A stretch of DNA of 64,000 bases from Paenibacillus pectinilyticus (GTDB lineage Bacteria > Bacillota > Bacilli > Paenibacillales > NBRC-103111). This document shows positions 26,751 through 35,960 of the stretch, in pieces. Numbering within the stretch: position 1 is the stretch's first letter; each line of letters opens with the position of its first letter. A program made the translations under genes and the position numbers. The DNA is taken from positions 407,309 through 471,308 of the forward strand of contig NZ_LYPC01000011.1 of NCBI RefSeq assembly GCF_001700435.1. The letters are read 5' to 3'. Below the pieces are notes generated by a model. It was given only the letters and a program-made list of their open reading frames with translations, searched no databases and had not been told where the DNA came from.

Positions 26751-26795
26751 AAAAACGAACGATTATAGGGGTGTCTGTATAATTGTTCGGAATTT
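26751..26795 (-). promoter_or_regulatory. PurR operator (two PurBoxes) upstream of purA
   Basis: On the - strand AAATTCCGAACAATT fits the PurBox consensus around CCGAAC. An inverted second copy, AATCGTTCGTTTTT, follows with the spacing used by PurR (cores 24 bp apart). It lies immediately upstream of the -35 box, as in Bacillus purine operons, where PurR represses when PRPP is low. Confidence 0.75.
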
Positions 26796-26914
26796 ACGCA
26801 AACTCTTTCACTGCTGGTCATAAAAGAGTACAAACCGCCAGCTTTGCTCCTGCTCTTATGATATTCACTTCTCCCTAAGTTGCCTCTGTAGGGCTGTTTT
26901 TATGTCTGTACAAT

Positions 26915-26944
26915 AAAAAAACAGCCGTCAATACTGCCCGGCTG
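26915..26944 (-). terminator. Terminator overlapping the end of dnaC
   Basis: CAGCCG and CGGCTG arms with an 11-nt loop are followed by seven T residues on the - strand. The stem includes the last codons of dnaC. Confidence 0.75.
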
Positions 26945-28301
26945 CTGCTTCTTGATGACTGCGATCCATATTCACGAATTTATTGAATTGTTTTAAGAAG
27001 GCCAGCTCGACGGTGCCTACTGGACCATTCCGCTGTTTGGCAATAATAATCTCGATAATGTTCTTCTTCTCGGATTCTTTATCGTAGTAATCGTCCCGGT
27101 AAAGGAACGCTACGATGTCGGCATCTTGCTCGATGGAACCCGATTCCCGAAGATCTGACATCATCGGACGCTTGTCCTGCCGCTGCTCAACGCCCCGGCT
27201 CAGCTGCGAGAGCGCGATAACCGGTACATTCAGCTCACGGGCAATCTGCTTCAGCGTACGAGAGATCTCAGAGACCTCCTGCTGACGATTGTCGCCGCCT
27301 TTACCCCCACGGCCAGCAATTAGCTGCAAGTAGTCGATGAGGATCATGCCGAGCCCTTTTTCCTGCTGTAGACGACGGCACTTCGCCCGGATATCCGCGA
27401 CCGTAATCGTCGGGGTATCATCGATATAGATGTTCGCCTCGGATAAGGCACCGATCGCCATCGTCAGCTTCTCCCAGTCGTCGCCTTCGAGATACCCCGT
27501 CCGCATACGGTTCGCATCGACGTTGGCCTCGGCGCAGATCATACGTTGGACGAGCTGCGCGGCCCCCATCTCGAGCGAGAAGATCGCGACGGTCTCTTTG
27601 GCCCGAACGCCGACATTCTGCGCCACATTCAGAGCAAATGCGGTTTTACCAACAGAAGGTCGAGCGGCCAAAATAACTAAGTCAGAACGCTGGAAGCCGG
27701 ACGTCATCTTGTCCAAGTCAATGAATCCTGATGGGATTCCCGTTGACCCGCCCTTGTTCGAGTAGAGGTTTTCAACCTTCTCGAACACTTCCATGAGCAC
27801 GTCGCGGATGACGACGAAGCCGCTGGAGCTCCGGCGCTGCGAGATCTCAAGGATCTTCGCCTCCGCCTCACTGAGCATCGCCCCGACATCATCCTCATTG
27901 GCGTAGCCATTGGTGACGATCTGGGTCGCGGTGCGAATCAAACGGCGAAGCATCGACTTCTCCTCGACAATCGCCGCGTAGTAGTCGATATTCGCTGCGG
28001 TAGGTACCGCATTCGCCAGCTCAGAAAGATACGTTACGCCGCCGATTTCCTCAAGCTGCTGCTTGTTCTGAAGAAGCGCCGTCAATGTAATCAGATCGAC
28101 TGGCTCTTGATCCTCGGCGAGTTCCACAATCGCCTCGAAAATCCGCTGATGCGTGCCGCGATAGAAATCATCGCTTGTAATCCGCTCCATCGCGGTAATT
28201 AAAGCTTCACCGTTAATCAGGATCGCACCTAAGACGGCTTGCTCCGCTTCTATATTTTGCGGCGGTACGCGATCCACAAACATATTATCTCCGTTGCTCA
28301 T
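26928..28301 (-). CDS. dnaC: Replicative DNA helicase (DnaB-type, called DnaC in Bacillus)
   Basis: This 457-aa protein is the hexameric helicase at the replication fork. It has the N-terminal helical domain (PQNIEAEQAVLGAIL), the Walker A motif ARPSVGKTAFAL near 210, Walker B GMILIDYLQLI and the C-terminal IAKQRNGPVGTVELAF segment. The start at 28301 (MSNGDNMF) is used; an upstream in-frame ATG adds seven residues. It follows rplI in the conserved yybS-gdpP-rplI-dnaC order. Confidence 0.96.
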   Translation of the reverse strand: MSNGDNMFVDRVPPQNIEAEQAVLGAILINGEALITAMERITSDDFYRGTHQRIFEAIVELAEDQEPVDLITLTALLQNKQQLEEIGGVTYLSELANAVPTAANIDYYAAIVEEKSMLRRLIRTATQIVTNGYANEDDVGAMLSEAEAKILEISQRRSSSGFVVIRDVLMEVFEKVENLYSNKGGSTGIPSGFIDLDKMTSGFQRSDLVILAARPSVGKTAFALNVAQNVGVRAKETVAIFSLEMGAAQLVQRMICAEANVDANRMRTGYLEGDDWEKLTMAIGALSEANIYIDDTPTITVADIRAKCRRLQQEKGLGMILIDYLQLIAGRGGKGGDNRQQEVSEISRTLKQIARELNVPVIALSQLSRGVEQRQDKRPMMSDLRESGSIEQDADIVAFLYRDDYYDKESEKKNIIEIIIAKQRNGPVGTVELAFLKQFNKFVNMDRSHQEAAAGQY

Positions 28302-28371
28302 GCTACTGTACCCGCCTTTCATTTCTGCTTAATAGGTTCATATATGTGCCAATTATTGTGTCTACAAGAGA

Positions 28372-28396
28372 CAAGAGCCCCAGACTGGGACTCTTG
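28372..28396 (-). terminator. Hairpin between rplI and dnaC
   Basis: CAAGAGTCCC and GGGGCTCTTG arms are followed by TCTCTTG, a weak U-run. It probably reduces rather than stops transcription into dnaC. Confidence 0.5.
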
Positions 28397-28419
28397 ATCT
28401 TAAAGTCTATACGTATATC

Positions 28420-28869
28420 TTACTTCTCTTCCGTTACTTGCACATTCAAGCTAGCCGTAACTTCCGCATGCAGCTTCACAGGAACCTTCGTTACACCTAG
28501 TGTACGAATAGGCTCTTCCAACACGATTTTACGCTTATCGATCACGATCTTATATTGTTTCTCAAGCACTTCTGCGATTTGTTTACTAGGAATAGCTCCG
28601 AATAAACGTCCACCCTCGCCAGACTTCGCTTTAATTTGAACGGTCATTTCGCCAAGCTTCTCACCTAGTGCCTGTGCGTCAGCCTTCTCTTGATCTTTGC
28701 GGCGTTGCTCCGCTTTCTTCTGGTTATCCAACACCTTAACTGTACCTTGTGTAGCTGGAGCAGCAAGTCCTTGTGCGATCAGGAAATTCTGTGCATAGCC
28801 CTCAGATACTTCTTTCACTTCGCCCTTCTTACCTTGGCCTTTAACGTCTTTCAGTAAAATTACTTTCAT
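28420..28869 (-). CDS. rplI: 50S ribosomal protein L9
   Basis: This 149-aa ribosomal protein has the N-terminal rRNA-binding domain starting [18 protein letters not shown], the long central helix ([18 protein letters not shown]) and the C-terminal domain ([17 protein letters not shown]). The length is standard. It overlaps the end of gdpP by 4 bp, so the two are translationally coupled. Confidence 0.98.
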   Translation of the reverse strand: MKVILLKDVKGQGKKGEVKEVSEGYAQNFLIAQGLAAPATQGTVKVLDNQKKAEQRRKDQEKADAQALGEKLGEMTVQIKAKSGEGGRLFGAIPSKQIAEVLEKQYKIVIDKRKIVLEEPIRTLGVTKVPVKLHAEVTASLNVQVTEEK

Positions 28870-30827
28870 TCGAAAAGTCCCTCCTCTTCCTGTATATCAG
28901 CTAGTACTTGTTTTAGTCGTTTCGTTGCTTCCTCTAATGTGCAATCCGTCTGTGTAGCTGCGTTGGTCAAATGCCCGCCACCGCCTAGACGCTCCATAAC
29001 AACTTGGACGTTCATCTGCCCCAGCGATCTCGCGCTGATGCCGATTAATCCGTCCGGTCGTTCGGCAATTACGAAGGAAGCCATAATATTCGTCATATTT
29101 AACAATGTATCAGCAACTTGCGCGATCATCAACTGAGAATATTTACGTGATGGCTCAGCAACTGCCAATGCCACATGATCATAGATCGTTTCGGTGTGCT
29201 TAATAACCTCGGCTCGCTCAATATAAGAATCGAGATCTTCCTTCAGCAGCTTCTGAATGAGCGCAGAATCCGCCCCATTGCGACGCAAGTAAGATGCGGC
29301 TTCGAAGGTTCTGGCTCCCGTCCGCAGGCTGAAGCTCTTCGTATCTACCACAATCCCAGCAAGCAGCATCGTGGCCTCCAGCACTTCCATCGACAGCTTC
29401 TCGTTGATATACTGCAGCAGTTCCGTCACGAGCTCGCACGTAGAGGACGCGTAAGGCTCCATATAGACGAGCGTCGCATCGTGGATGAATTCCTCACTCC
29501 GACGGTGATGATCGACCACCACGACCCTGCTCGTCAGCTGTAGCAGCCTTGGCTCAGCGACCATGGATGCTTTGTGCGTATCTACGACAACTGCTAGCGA
29601 GCGCTGCGTCGTAATCTGCATGCCCTGCTCCGGCGTTATGAACCAACGGTGCAGGCGCTCGTCAGCGGAGATCGTCTCCATCACTTTCTGAATGGCCGGA
29701 TTCACGCCTTCCAGTACGATGTAGCCTTCTTTGCCGACTACTTGCACGGCTTTCAGCACGCCAATCGCCGCGCCGATGGAGTCCATGTCTGCGAAGCGAT
29801 GTCCCATGATGACGACCTTGTCGCTGTCCTTCATCAGATCACGCAGCGCATGCGAGATGACTCTCGCTCTGACGCGTGTGCGCTTCTCCACCGCATTCGT
29901 TCTTCCGCCGTAGAAGGAAAGCCGCTGCCCAACCTTCACCGTCACCTGGTCACCGCCGCGGCCGAGTGACATGTCCAGCCCCATTTGTGCCATCTGACCA
30001 AGCTCTGTTAGTTGCTCAGCCCCTGAGGCGATCCCAATGCTGAGCGTTAGCGGCAATTTATTCTCGATTGTCAGATCCCGAACGTCATCCAACAATTCAA
30101 ACCGTGTTTGTTCCAGTTGGCGTAATGCCTTCTGATCCATCAAGATGAGGAACCGATCGGATGAGGTACGCCGCAGATACAGCTGGTGCTTCTGGGCCCA
30201 CTCGGTAATTTCACCGGTGACCTTCGCCAGCATAATACTGCGCGCCTGATCATCCAAGCCCTGTGTCGCTTCCTCTAAATTGTCCATCATCACGATGCCG
30301 ATCGCTGTTTTGCTGTCTTCATACTTCTTCGCAAGCAGCGCATGCTCGGTGATTTCACGCAGATAGAGGAGCCTCTCTTCAGGCCTGGTCCATACTTGAT
30401 AAATAAATTGGCCGACCTGCAGCTCCAGTTTATCGCTTTTGTCCTTCTTATTTTTCAAGTCAGGGAAATATTCAAAGAGCGACTCACCGATGACCGAGTC
30501 TTGCCCTAGCATTTTCGCTACGAAGGGGTTGTGCCACTCAATTCGCTTCTCTTCATTATATAAAATAATGCCGATCGGCAGGCCGCTCATGACTTCATTG
30601 CCCGCTTTTTTCACCCGATGGGATATCGTTCCGACGTACGTATTCAGTTCACGACGAAAAGCTGTCTCTGCTTGCAGCGTAAAGTACGCCATAACGCCAC
30701 AGAGCACGAAAGCCGTTAGGCCCAGCCACCATTTGAACATATACAGAATGGCTGTCAAGACGATGAGCAGAACGAACATCCACACAATATGTTGACCGTG
30801 CCACCGCTTCAAAAGGAACTTCGGCAT
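28866..30827 (-). CDS. gdpP: Cyclic-di-AMP phosphodiesterase
   Basis: This 653-aa membrane protein has two N-terminal membrane segments (about 12-55), a PAS-like domain ([20 protein letters not shown]), a degenerate GGDEF domain ([11 protein letters not shown]) and a C-terminal DHH/DHHA1 catalytic part with [24 protein letters not shown] and the [12 protein letters not shown] glycine loop. It hydrolyses c-di-AMP to pApA and so affects potassium and wall homeostasis. It is coupled to rplI and follows yybS with an 18-bp gap. Confidence 0.96.
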   Translation of the reverse strand: MPKFLLKRWHGQHIVWMFVLLIVLTAILYMFKWWLGLTAFVLCGVMAYFTLQAETAFRRELNTYVGTISHRVKKAGNEVMSGLPIGIILYNEEKRIEWHNPFVAKMLGQDSVIGESLFEYFPDLKNKKDKSDKLELQVGQFIYQVWTRPEERLLYLREITEHALLAKKYEDSKTAIGIVMMDNLEEATQGLDDQARSIMLAKVTGEITEWAQKHQLYLRRTSSDRFLILMDQKALRQLEQTRFELLDDVRDLTIENKLPLTLSIGIASGAEQLTELGQMAQMGLDMSLGRGGDQVTVKVGQRLSFYGGRTNAVEKRTRVRARVISHALRDLMKDSDKVVIMGHRFADMDSIGAAIGVLKAVQVVGKEGYIVLEGVNPAIQKVMETISADERLHRWFITPEQGMQITTQRSLAVVVDTHKASMVAEPRLLQLTSRVVVVDHHRRSEEFIHDATLVYMEPYASSTCELVTELLQYINEKLSMEVLEATMLLAGIVVDTKSFSLRTGARTFEAASYLRRNGADSALIQKLLKEDLDSYIERAEVIKHTETIYDHVALAVAEPSRKYSQLMIAQVADTLLNMTNIMASFVIAERPDGLIGISARSLGQMNVQVVMERLGGGGHLTNAATQTDCTLEEATKRLKQVLADIQEEEGLFE

Positions 30828-30845
30828 TCCAACTAGCTCCTAATC

Positions 30846-31760
30846 CTATAAATTTTTCTTGAACCGTTCACGGATTGGAAACGCAACATCAAATACCCCT
30901 AATAAGCTGTAAACAATAAAGAGAGGCGGCATGAAGACTAAGATAATGATCGCAACGATCGGTAGAATGGGCTTCCACTTATTCGCATGTGCCACATAGA
31001 ACAGAAAGCCTATCGCTTGCACAGCGAATACGAGCATGAGAAGCGGCATCGCATTCATCAGCAGCGTAGAAATGAGCGAGCTCGAATCCGGCTTTGTGAA
31101 TAGATCCAAAACGAATGCTACTAAGTAGATCCAAACCAGCGATCTTTGCAGCATCCACTCCCGCATCGGGCGTAATCCCGGTATTCCCTCACCTGTTTTG
31201 TTCAAGAACCAGCGCGTTACACCGTGTGTGACGAAGGTCAAGAATAACGCCACAAAAATCAAATATAACGGGATGACTTGCACAATGAATCCGACATACC
31301 AATCTTGGTCTTTAGGTAAAATCTCCTGAATCCCGGCTGGCATTGTAGCGATACTATCGATCATGAATTGCTTGAACTTGGCAACTGGATCAAAGCCCAT
31401 GGCATAGCTGGCAAGCAAGCTTAACAATGATTCTGCCAGAATCGTCACGATGCCCGCCGTCATAACGGACCTAGCCGCTGCTTTGCGTTTATACAAATTT
31501 CCCATAATGAGCACTGGCGGTAACATAATCAACGCAATTGTTATTAGGTAGAGGCCCAGCCACTGTGTAAGTACGTATACAACAAGCAGGGAGATGACGT
31601 AGCTAATGACAAAGCGTTTGGGACTTGATTTCACATATAACATAAGAACCGGAACCATTAGAAAACTACAGGTAAAAATAATAAATGGCGTCATCAGCGA
31701 CAGCAATGATAGGATCATGATTGCGCTCCAGATGACATTTTGCCAACTTCGATTCCCCAA
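30846..31760 (-). CDS. yybS: DUF2232 membrane protein (YybS)
   Basis: This 304-aa protein is strongly hydrophobic with about eight membrane segments and only short loops. It matches the YybS/DUF2232 family, usually encoded beside gdpP and rplI in Bacillales. The function is not established; the fold resembles small-molecule transport components. It follows the mazG-like gene closely. Confidence 0.85.
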   Translation of the reverse strand: MGNRSWQNVIWSAIMILSLLSLMTPFIIFTCSFLMVPVLMLYVKSSPKRFVISYVISLLVVYVLTQWLGLYLITIALIMLPPVLIMGNLYKRKAAARSVMTAGIVTILAESLLSLLASYAMGFDPVAKFKQFMIDSIATMPAGIQEILPKDQDWYVGFIVQVIPLYLIFVALFLTFVTHGVTRWFLNKTGEGIPGLRPMREWMLQRSLVWIYLVAFVLDLFTKPDSSSLISTLLMNAMPLLMLVFAVQAIGFLFYVAHANKWKPILPIVAIIILVFMPPLFIVYSLLGVFDVAFPIRERFKKNL

Positions 31761-31766
31761 CCGGGC

Positions 31767-32078
31767 TCACCTCTTACGTAAATGTTCTTCGAGCGATGAA
31801 ATGTCGCCGTACCAGTCCTCAAGTTGATGACCCTCTTGGCGGTGCTTCTTCATTTTATCAATAATAGCTTCGTCCAAACTGCGATAAGAAATCCCCAGTC
31901 TGCGACCTAAAATGTAGCCGCTCGATATTAAACTGGCCAAGGCATCGACCATCTTCGCATGACTGCCTTCCCACATGCCTTTGAGCAGATGAGCAACATG
32001 ATCTACGACTTCTGTTTTGAGCCACTCAATGACTTTGGCCCGTCTGGCTAGGTCAACTTCCTTATCCCTATTCAGCAA
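31767..32078 (-). CDS. MazG-like family protein
   Basis: This 103-aa all-helical protein has the segments LISSGYILGRRLGISYRSLDEAIIDKMKKHR and QLEDWYGDISSLEEHL. It matches the small MazG-like family found upstream of yybS in Paenibacillaceae. MazG-fold proteins are nucleotide pyrophosphohydrolases, but I do not see a clear EExxE metal motif, so activity is uncertain. Confidence 0.75.
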   Translation of the reverse strand: MLNRDKEVDLARRAKVIEWLKTEVVDHVAHLLKGMWEGSHAKMVDALASLISSGYILGRRLGISYRSLDEAIIDKMKKHRQEGHQLEDWYGDISSLEEHLRKR

Positions 32079-32223
32079 CCGTCATCTCTCCTCATCTCAC
32101 CAGAACGATATTATTTAATTATACCACAAATAGGCACTAGAAAAGAAAGCCTCTACAACGCGATTCATTCGCCAGTCCTTGAGGATATGGAGATTGACCG
32201 CCGTAGGAACGCATATCGCTTTA

Positions 32224-32270
32224 AAATAAAAAGCTGACCCTTGAAGTAGTAAACCTACTTAGGACCAGCT
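32224..32270 (-). terminator. Terminator after the ABC/two-component cassette
   Basis: AGCTG-AAGTAG and CTACTT-CAGCT arms are followed by TTTTTATTTT on the - strand. It lies directly behind the response regulator gene. Confidence 0.75.
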
Positions 32271-32280
32271 CTTGCGCGGA

Positions 32281-32976
32281 TCAAACGATAAACCTATACC
32301 CAGATCCCCAAACAGTGCCGATATACTGGGGTTTCGATGGGGTTTCTTCAATTTTCTCTCTAATTCGGGCAATATGAACGGTTACCGTAGAGGCATCGCT
32401 CATCGCGTCCATCCCCCAGACTCGCTCGAAAAGCTCTTCCTTGCCGAATACCCGATTGGCATTCTGTAACAGAAACAGCAGCAGGTCAAATTCCTTTTGC
32501 GCTAAAACGACTTCCGTTCCGTTCACAAAAGCTCGTCTTGCATCCTTTTGTATCTCTAGACCTCTAACCTGAATCGTGCTTCCTTCATTCCCTTTGCCAA
32601 ACCGCTCTTTCATCCGCTCAAATTTCTTCAAATGTGCTCCCACCCGAGCAACGAGCTCGCCAGAGCTGAATGGCTTAGTAATATAATCGTCCGCACCGAG
32701 GCCGAGGCCATTGATTTTATATATTTCCTCTGCTCTTGCCGAGACCAGAAGCACGGGAATGTCATCCTGTTCACGTACTTTTCGCAATACCTCGAACCCA
32801 TCCATATCTGGCAGCATGATATCTAAGATAACGAGTGCAAAAGCTTCCTCTTTGAGCGCCTTCAAACCCGCTGATCCGCTGTCTACCATTTTCACCGAAT
32901 AACCACTGAGCTCAAGATAATCTCTCTGGAGATTGGCAATGCTGTGGTCGTCTTCAATAATTAGAATCTTCTTCAT
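32281..32976 (-). CDS. OmpR-family response regulator
   Basis: This 231-aa regulator has a receiver domain (KKILIIEDDHSIANLQ; aspartate in LVILDIMLPD; KPFSSGELVARV) and a C-terminal winged helix (RVWGMDAMSDASTVTVHIARIREK). The start at 32976 has GGAGG 5 nt upstream. It is the last gene of a cassette with its kinase (17-bp gap) and an ABC transporter. It probably regulates that cassette, but no binding site was identified. Confidence 0.92.
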   Translation of the reverse strand: MKKILIIEDDHSIANLQRDYLELSGYSVKMVDSGSAGLKALKEEAFALVILDIMLPDMDGFEVLRKVREQDDIPVLLVSARAEEIYKINGLGLGADDYITKPFSSGELVARVGAHLKKFERMKERFGKGNEGSTIQVRGLEIQKDARRAFVNGTEVVLAQKEFDLLLFLLQNANRVFGKEELFERVWGMDAMSDASTVTVHIARIREKIEETPSKPQYIGTVWGSGYRFIV

Positions 32977-32993
32977 CCTAACCTCCAAACCTA

Positions 32994-34421
32994 CTAGAAC
33001 TTTTTCAGAGATATCATGATCCGAGTACCTTCTCCCAAGGCACTTGTCGCCCATATTTTCCCGTCATGCCCTTCAACAATTTGCTTAGCTATAGCAAGGC
33101 CCAGTCCACTGCCGCTCTTTCTTGAAGGGTCTACTTGATAGAATCGCTCAAATATATAGGGAAGCTTGCTCTCGGGTATTCCTTTTCCATTGTCTTTTAT
33201 CTCTATAATGGCAGACGTTCGCGTTTCCCTGAGAATAATATCAATTCTTCCATCTATCTTCTCGACATATGTCATCGCATTATCCAATATATTTTGTACG
33301 ACCCGCTTGAGTCGTTCACGATCGATTAAGACTTTAACCGGCTCGGTTAATTCATTGATTAGCGTTAAAGTTAAGTTAGCCTTTTCACATTCATATCTAT
33401 GATCCGCAACACAATCCTCGAAATAGCTAGTCAAATCACTTTTTTCAAAATGATAGGGAAGCTGGTTCAAATCAAGCTTGGAATACAACAGCAGATCATC
33501 AATCATCGCATTTACCAAAATAGCTTTGGAACGTGCTGTTTCCAGATACTCTTCCATTTTCTCAGGAGTCTTGGCGACCCCATCGATTATACCTTCAATA
33601 TAGCCTTTAATGGATGTAACGGGCGTCTTTAGGTCATGCGATATACTTGAGACGAGAAATTTTCTATTATCATCATACTTTTGCTGCACGTAGACAGCTT
33701 CCTTCAGCTTGATCCTCATGAGCTCCAGGGTTCTGCCTAGTTCGCGAACTTCCCCTTCGCCCTCTTCTGCAATCTCGTGGCTTAAATCCCCTTCGCTAAT
33801 TTTCTGAGCAACGTCTTTTAGCCGGGATATCGGGCGAATAATGCCGCGTGAGAATCGATACGAAACCCACAAGTTCGTTAGCAAAAAAACAAAGGTGAAG
33901 AAGCTGACTGCAAAAATGCCAAGCAGTTTAATAAAGTTCGTTTTTAGCTTCATGGGGGCAAGCAGCAACATGCCGGCGGCATCGCCAGACGAAAGTTTAT
34001 AATCTGCTCTAGTAAACATAAACGTTTTACCGTCAAGCTCGATCTCATCTGAAGTCGACTGTTCATCAGACAGCATAAGGCTTTTCTCGATATCGATCTT
34101 ATTGAAGTTTTGCGTAGCGTATACGACTTCTCTATTTTTAAAAATAATCGCACTGGCATCCAAAGCGTTAACACGATCAGCAAGCTCCTGTTGATACTTG
34201 GCATCTAACAGCTGCTCAAACTTTAAGGTTTGTGCTTCTCTTTTGATTTGGCTTATCGCTGCTCGAACTTCGAAGGCTTTTTGAAACTCCTTCGTATCGG
34301 CCTCGTTGCCAAAAACTTTCGTATGCGCAGCAACAAAAATAATGACAGCCAGAACTGTCAAACCAACGGAGAGCAACACAACCAGCGCATTCATCGTGAA
34401 AAAACGTTTGGTTAAATGCAT
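32994..34421 (-). CDS. Sensor histidine kinase
   Basis: This 475-aa kinase has two membrane segments (about 10-32 and 162-185) around an external domain of about 130 residues, a HAMP domain (RGIIRPISRLKDVAQKI), the H-box SSISHDLKTPVTSIKGYIEG, and N, G1 and G2 boxes (NILDNAMTYVE, IKDNGKGIP, GSGLGLAIA). The external domain is longer than in BceS-type kinases, so it may sense a signal directly. It sits between an ABC permease gene and the response regulator. Confidence 0.92.
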   Translation of the reverse strand: MHLTKRFFTMNALVVLLSVGLTVLAVIIFVAAHTKVFGNEADTKEFQKAFEVRAAISQIKREAQTLKFEQLLDAKYQQELADRVNALDASAIIFKNREVVYATQNFNKIDIEKSLMLSDEQSTSDEIELDGKTFMFTRADYKLSSGDAAGMLLLAPMKLKTNFIKLLGIFAVSFFTFVFLLTNLWVSYRFSRGIIRPISRLKDVAQKISEGDLSHEIAEEGEGEVRELGRTLELMRIKLKEAVYVQQKYDDNRKFLVSSISHDLKTPVTSIKGYIEGIIDGVAKTPEKMEEYLETARSKAILVNAMIDDLLLYSKLDLNQLPYHFEKSDLTSYFEDCVADHRYECEKANLTLTLINELTEPVKVLIDRERLKRVVQNILDNAMTYVEKIDGRIDIILRETRTSAIIEIKDNGKGIPESKLPYIFERFYQVDPSRKSGSGLGLAIAKQIVEGHDGKIWATSALGEGTRIMISLKKF

Positions 34422-34433
34422 GTGTATCCCTTT

Positions 34434-35186
34434 CTATATATCCTTACTGTCAAACAAGTAATATCCTGTTGTAAATACCATAATACCACAACCTGACATG
34501 ATTAAAATCTGGCGGAATATTTTAAATACGTTAATCGTTTCCGATATCCATAATGTGTACCAGTCAAACATCGAAGTAATAAAAAAGCTGGAATACGATG
34601 AGAAAACAATGCCTAAAGAATTAAACACAATAAACACAAGGATGGAGAGGAAGAAGACAGCTAGTCCGCCTTGAATCACATTGGATAGCAAGACGACAAT
34701 AAGTGCAAACACGAAAACGGGGAAAAACGTTAATCCGTAGGAAAGAATCACTTTTAAGATCCCTGGCAAACTAGCGGACGAAGGATTGAAAATGAATCCA
34801 GCCAATAGCGAAAGCAGCATAACAAACAAAAGGTTACCCGCAATAAACAAGGCTAGATTTAACACCTTTGCACTGAACACGCCAAACCGGGATACAGGCC
34901 TTAAGAGCGTTATTTTCATCGTATTGGATGACGACTCGCCGTTAAACATATCGATGGCTACAAAGATGGCGAACAGCGGTAGGAGCGTATACGTAATAAA
35001 CGATAGCACCACTATGGGAAATTCAACACTCCCTACAACCCTTAATCCTAGGCCATGCTTAATCGTCGTAACTGCAATTTGCCCGATCATCACAGCAAGG
35101 ATGGACAAAATTGCGGCTGCCATCATTTTTTTCTTCTTCAGCAGCTTCACAGCTTCATTCACAAATGCGGCTTTAAACCCTACCAT
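34434..35186 (-). CDS. ABC-2 type transporter permease
   Basis: The protein of about 250 aa has six hydrophobic segments, consistent with an ABC-2 exporter permease. The ATG at 35186 is used; it has GAGGTGG just upstream and overlaps the 3' end of the ATPase gene by 14 bp, indicating translational coupling. It lies 12 bp before the histidine kinase gene. Confidence 0.8.
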   Translation of the reverse strand: MVGFKAAFVNEAVKLLKKKKMMAAAILSILAVMIGQIAVTTIKHGLGLRVVGSVEFPIVVLSFITYTLLPLFAIFVAIDMFNGESSSNTMKITLLRPVSRFGVFSAKVLNLALFIAGNLLFVMLLSLLAGFIFNPSSASLPGILKVILSYGLTFFPVFVFALIVVLLSNVIQGGLAVFFLSILVFIVFNSLGIVFSSYSSFFITSMFDWYTLWISETINVFKIFRQILIMSGCGIMVFTTGYYLFDSKDI

Positions 35187-35898
35187 TCCTGTCCACCTCA
35201 CTAACAAAAAAGTTTTCAAGTGAAGAATAATACGAAAGAATATTTTGCGTATATTCTACATTCACCAGCTTGCCTCCATATATGATGCCAATTCTTGTGC
35301 ACGTCAGTTCCACATCATGAATCAAATGGCTGGAAATAAAAAAAGTCGTGCCTTCCTGAGAAAGTTGTTTGATCAATTTTCTCATCTCCAGCATGCCTTC
35401 GACATCAAGTCCGTTCAGTGGCTCGTCCAAAATCAACAATTTGGGTTTCGACAAAATGGCCGCGGCGATCCCTAACCTTTGTTTCATCCCGAGTGAAAAC
35501 TTCTGTGATTTTTCATTTTTGTACTTTAGCATGCCTGTGATTTCAAGACATTCGTCGATTCTCTTGTTATCCACATGTGGATAAAACCTTGCGAACAGCT
35601 TCAAATTCTCATTTGCTGTCAAATAGGGATAAGATTCCGCTGTTTCGATCATACAGCCCACATATTTCATGGCATTCACATAGTCTTCTGAAATACTGGC
35701 CCCAAAAATCTTTACATCGCCGCGGTCCGGCTTCATAAGTCCCGTGATCATCTTCATGGCTGTCGTCTTCCCCGCACCGTTGGGCCCTAGAAAACCGAAA
35801 ATATCGCCTTGATCCACTTCTAAGTTCAACTCACTGATTCCTCGACCATTTTTAAATGATTTGGTTAATCCGCTTATTTCAATCGCCTTAACTGTCAA
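35173..35898 (-). CDS. ABC transporter ATP-binding protein (CcmA/BcrA type)
   Basis: This 241-aa ATPase has Walker A GPNGAGKTTAMK, the signature FSLGMKQRLGIA, Walker B LLILDEPLNGLD and the H-loop SSHLIHD. It is of the exporter type seen with ABC-2 permeases for peptides, antibiotics or lipids. The start is a TTG at 35898 with GGGAG 10 nt upstream. A strong hairpin sits between it and the preceding secreted-protein gene. Confidence 0.88.
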   Translation of the reverse strand: MTVKAIEISGLTKSFKNGRGISELNLEVDQGDIFGFLGPNGAGKTTAMKMITGLMKPDRGDVKIFGASISEDYVNAMKYVGCMIETAESYPYLTANENLKLFARFYPHVDNKRIDECLEITGMLKYKNEKSQKFSLGMKQRLGIAAAILSKPKLLILDEPLNGLDVEGMLEMRKLIKQLSQEGTTFFISSHLIHDVELTCTRIGIIYGGKLVNVEYTQNILSYYSSLENFFVSEVDRNGRV

Positions 35899-35913
35899 GT
35901 TTTATCAGCTCCC

Positions 35914-35953
35914 TAAAAAATGTTCAGGAAGCCGCACCTGCGGCCTCCTGAAC
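35914..35953 (-). terminator. Terminator/attenuator between secreted-protein gene and ABC genes
   Basis: GTTCAGGA-GCCGC and GCGGC-TCCTGAAC arms with a 4-nt loop are followed by ATTTTTT on the - strand, immediately upstream of the ATPase ribosome binding site. It could set the ratio of the secreted protein to the transporter. Confidence 0.75.
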
Positions 35954-35960
35954 CTTTGTA

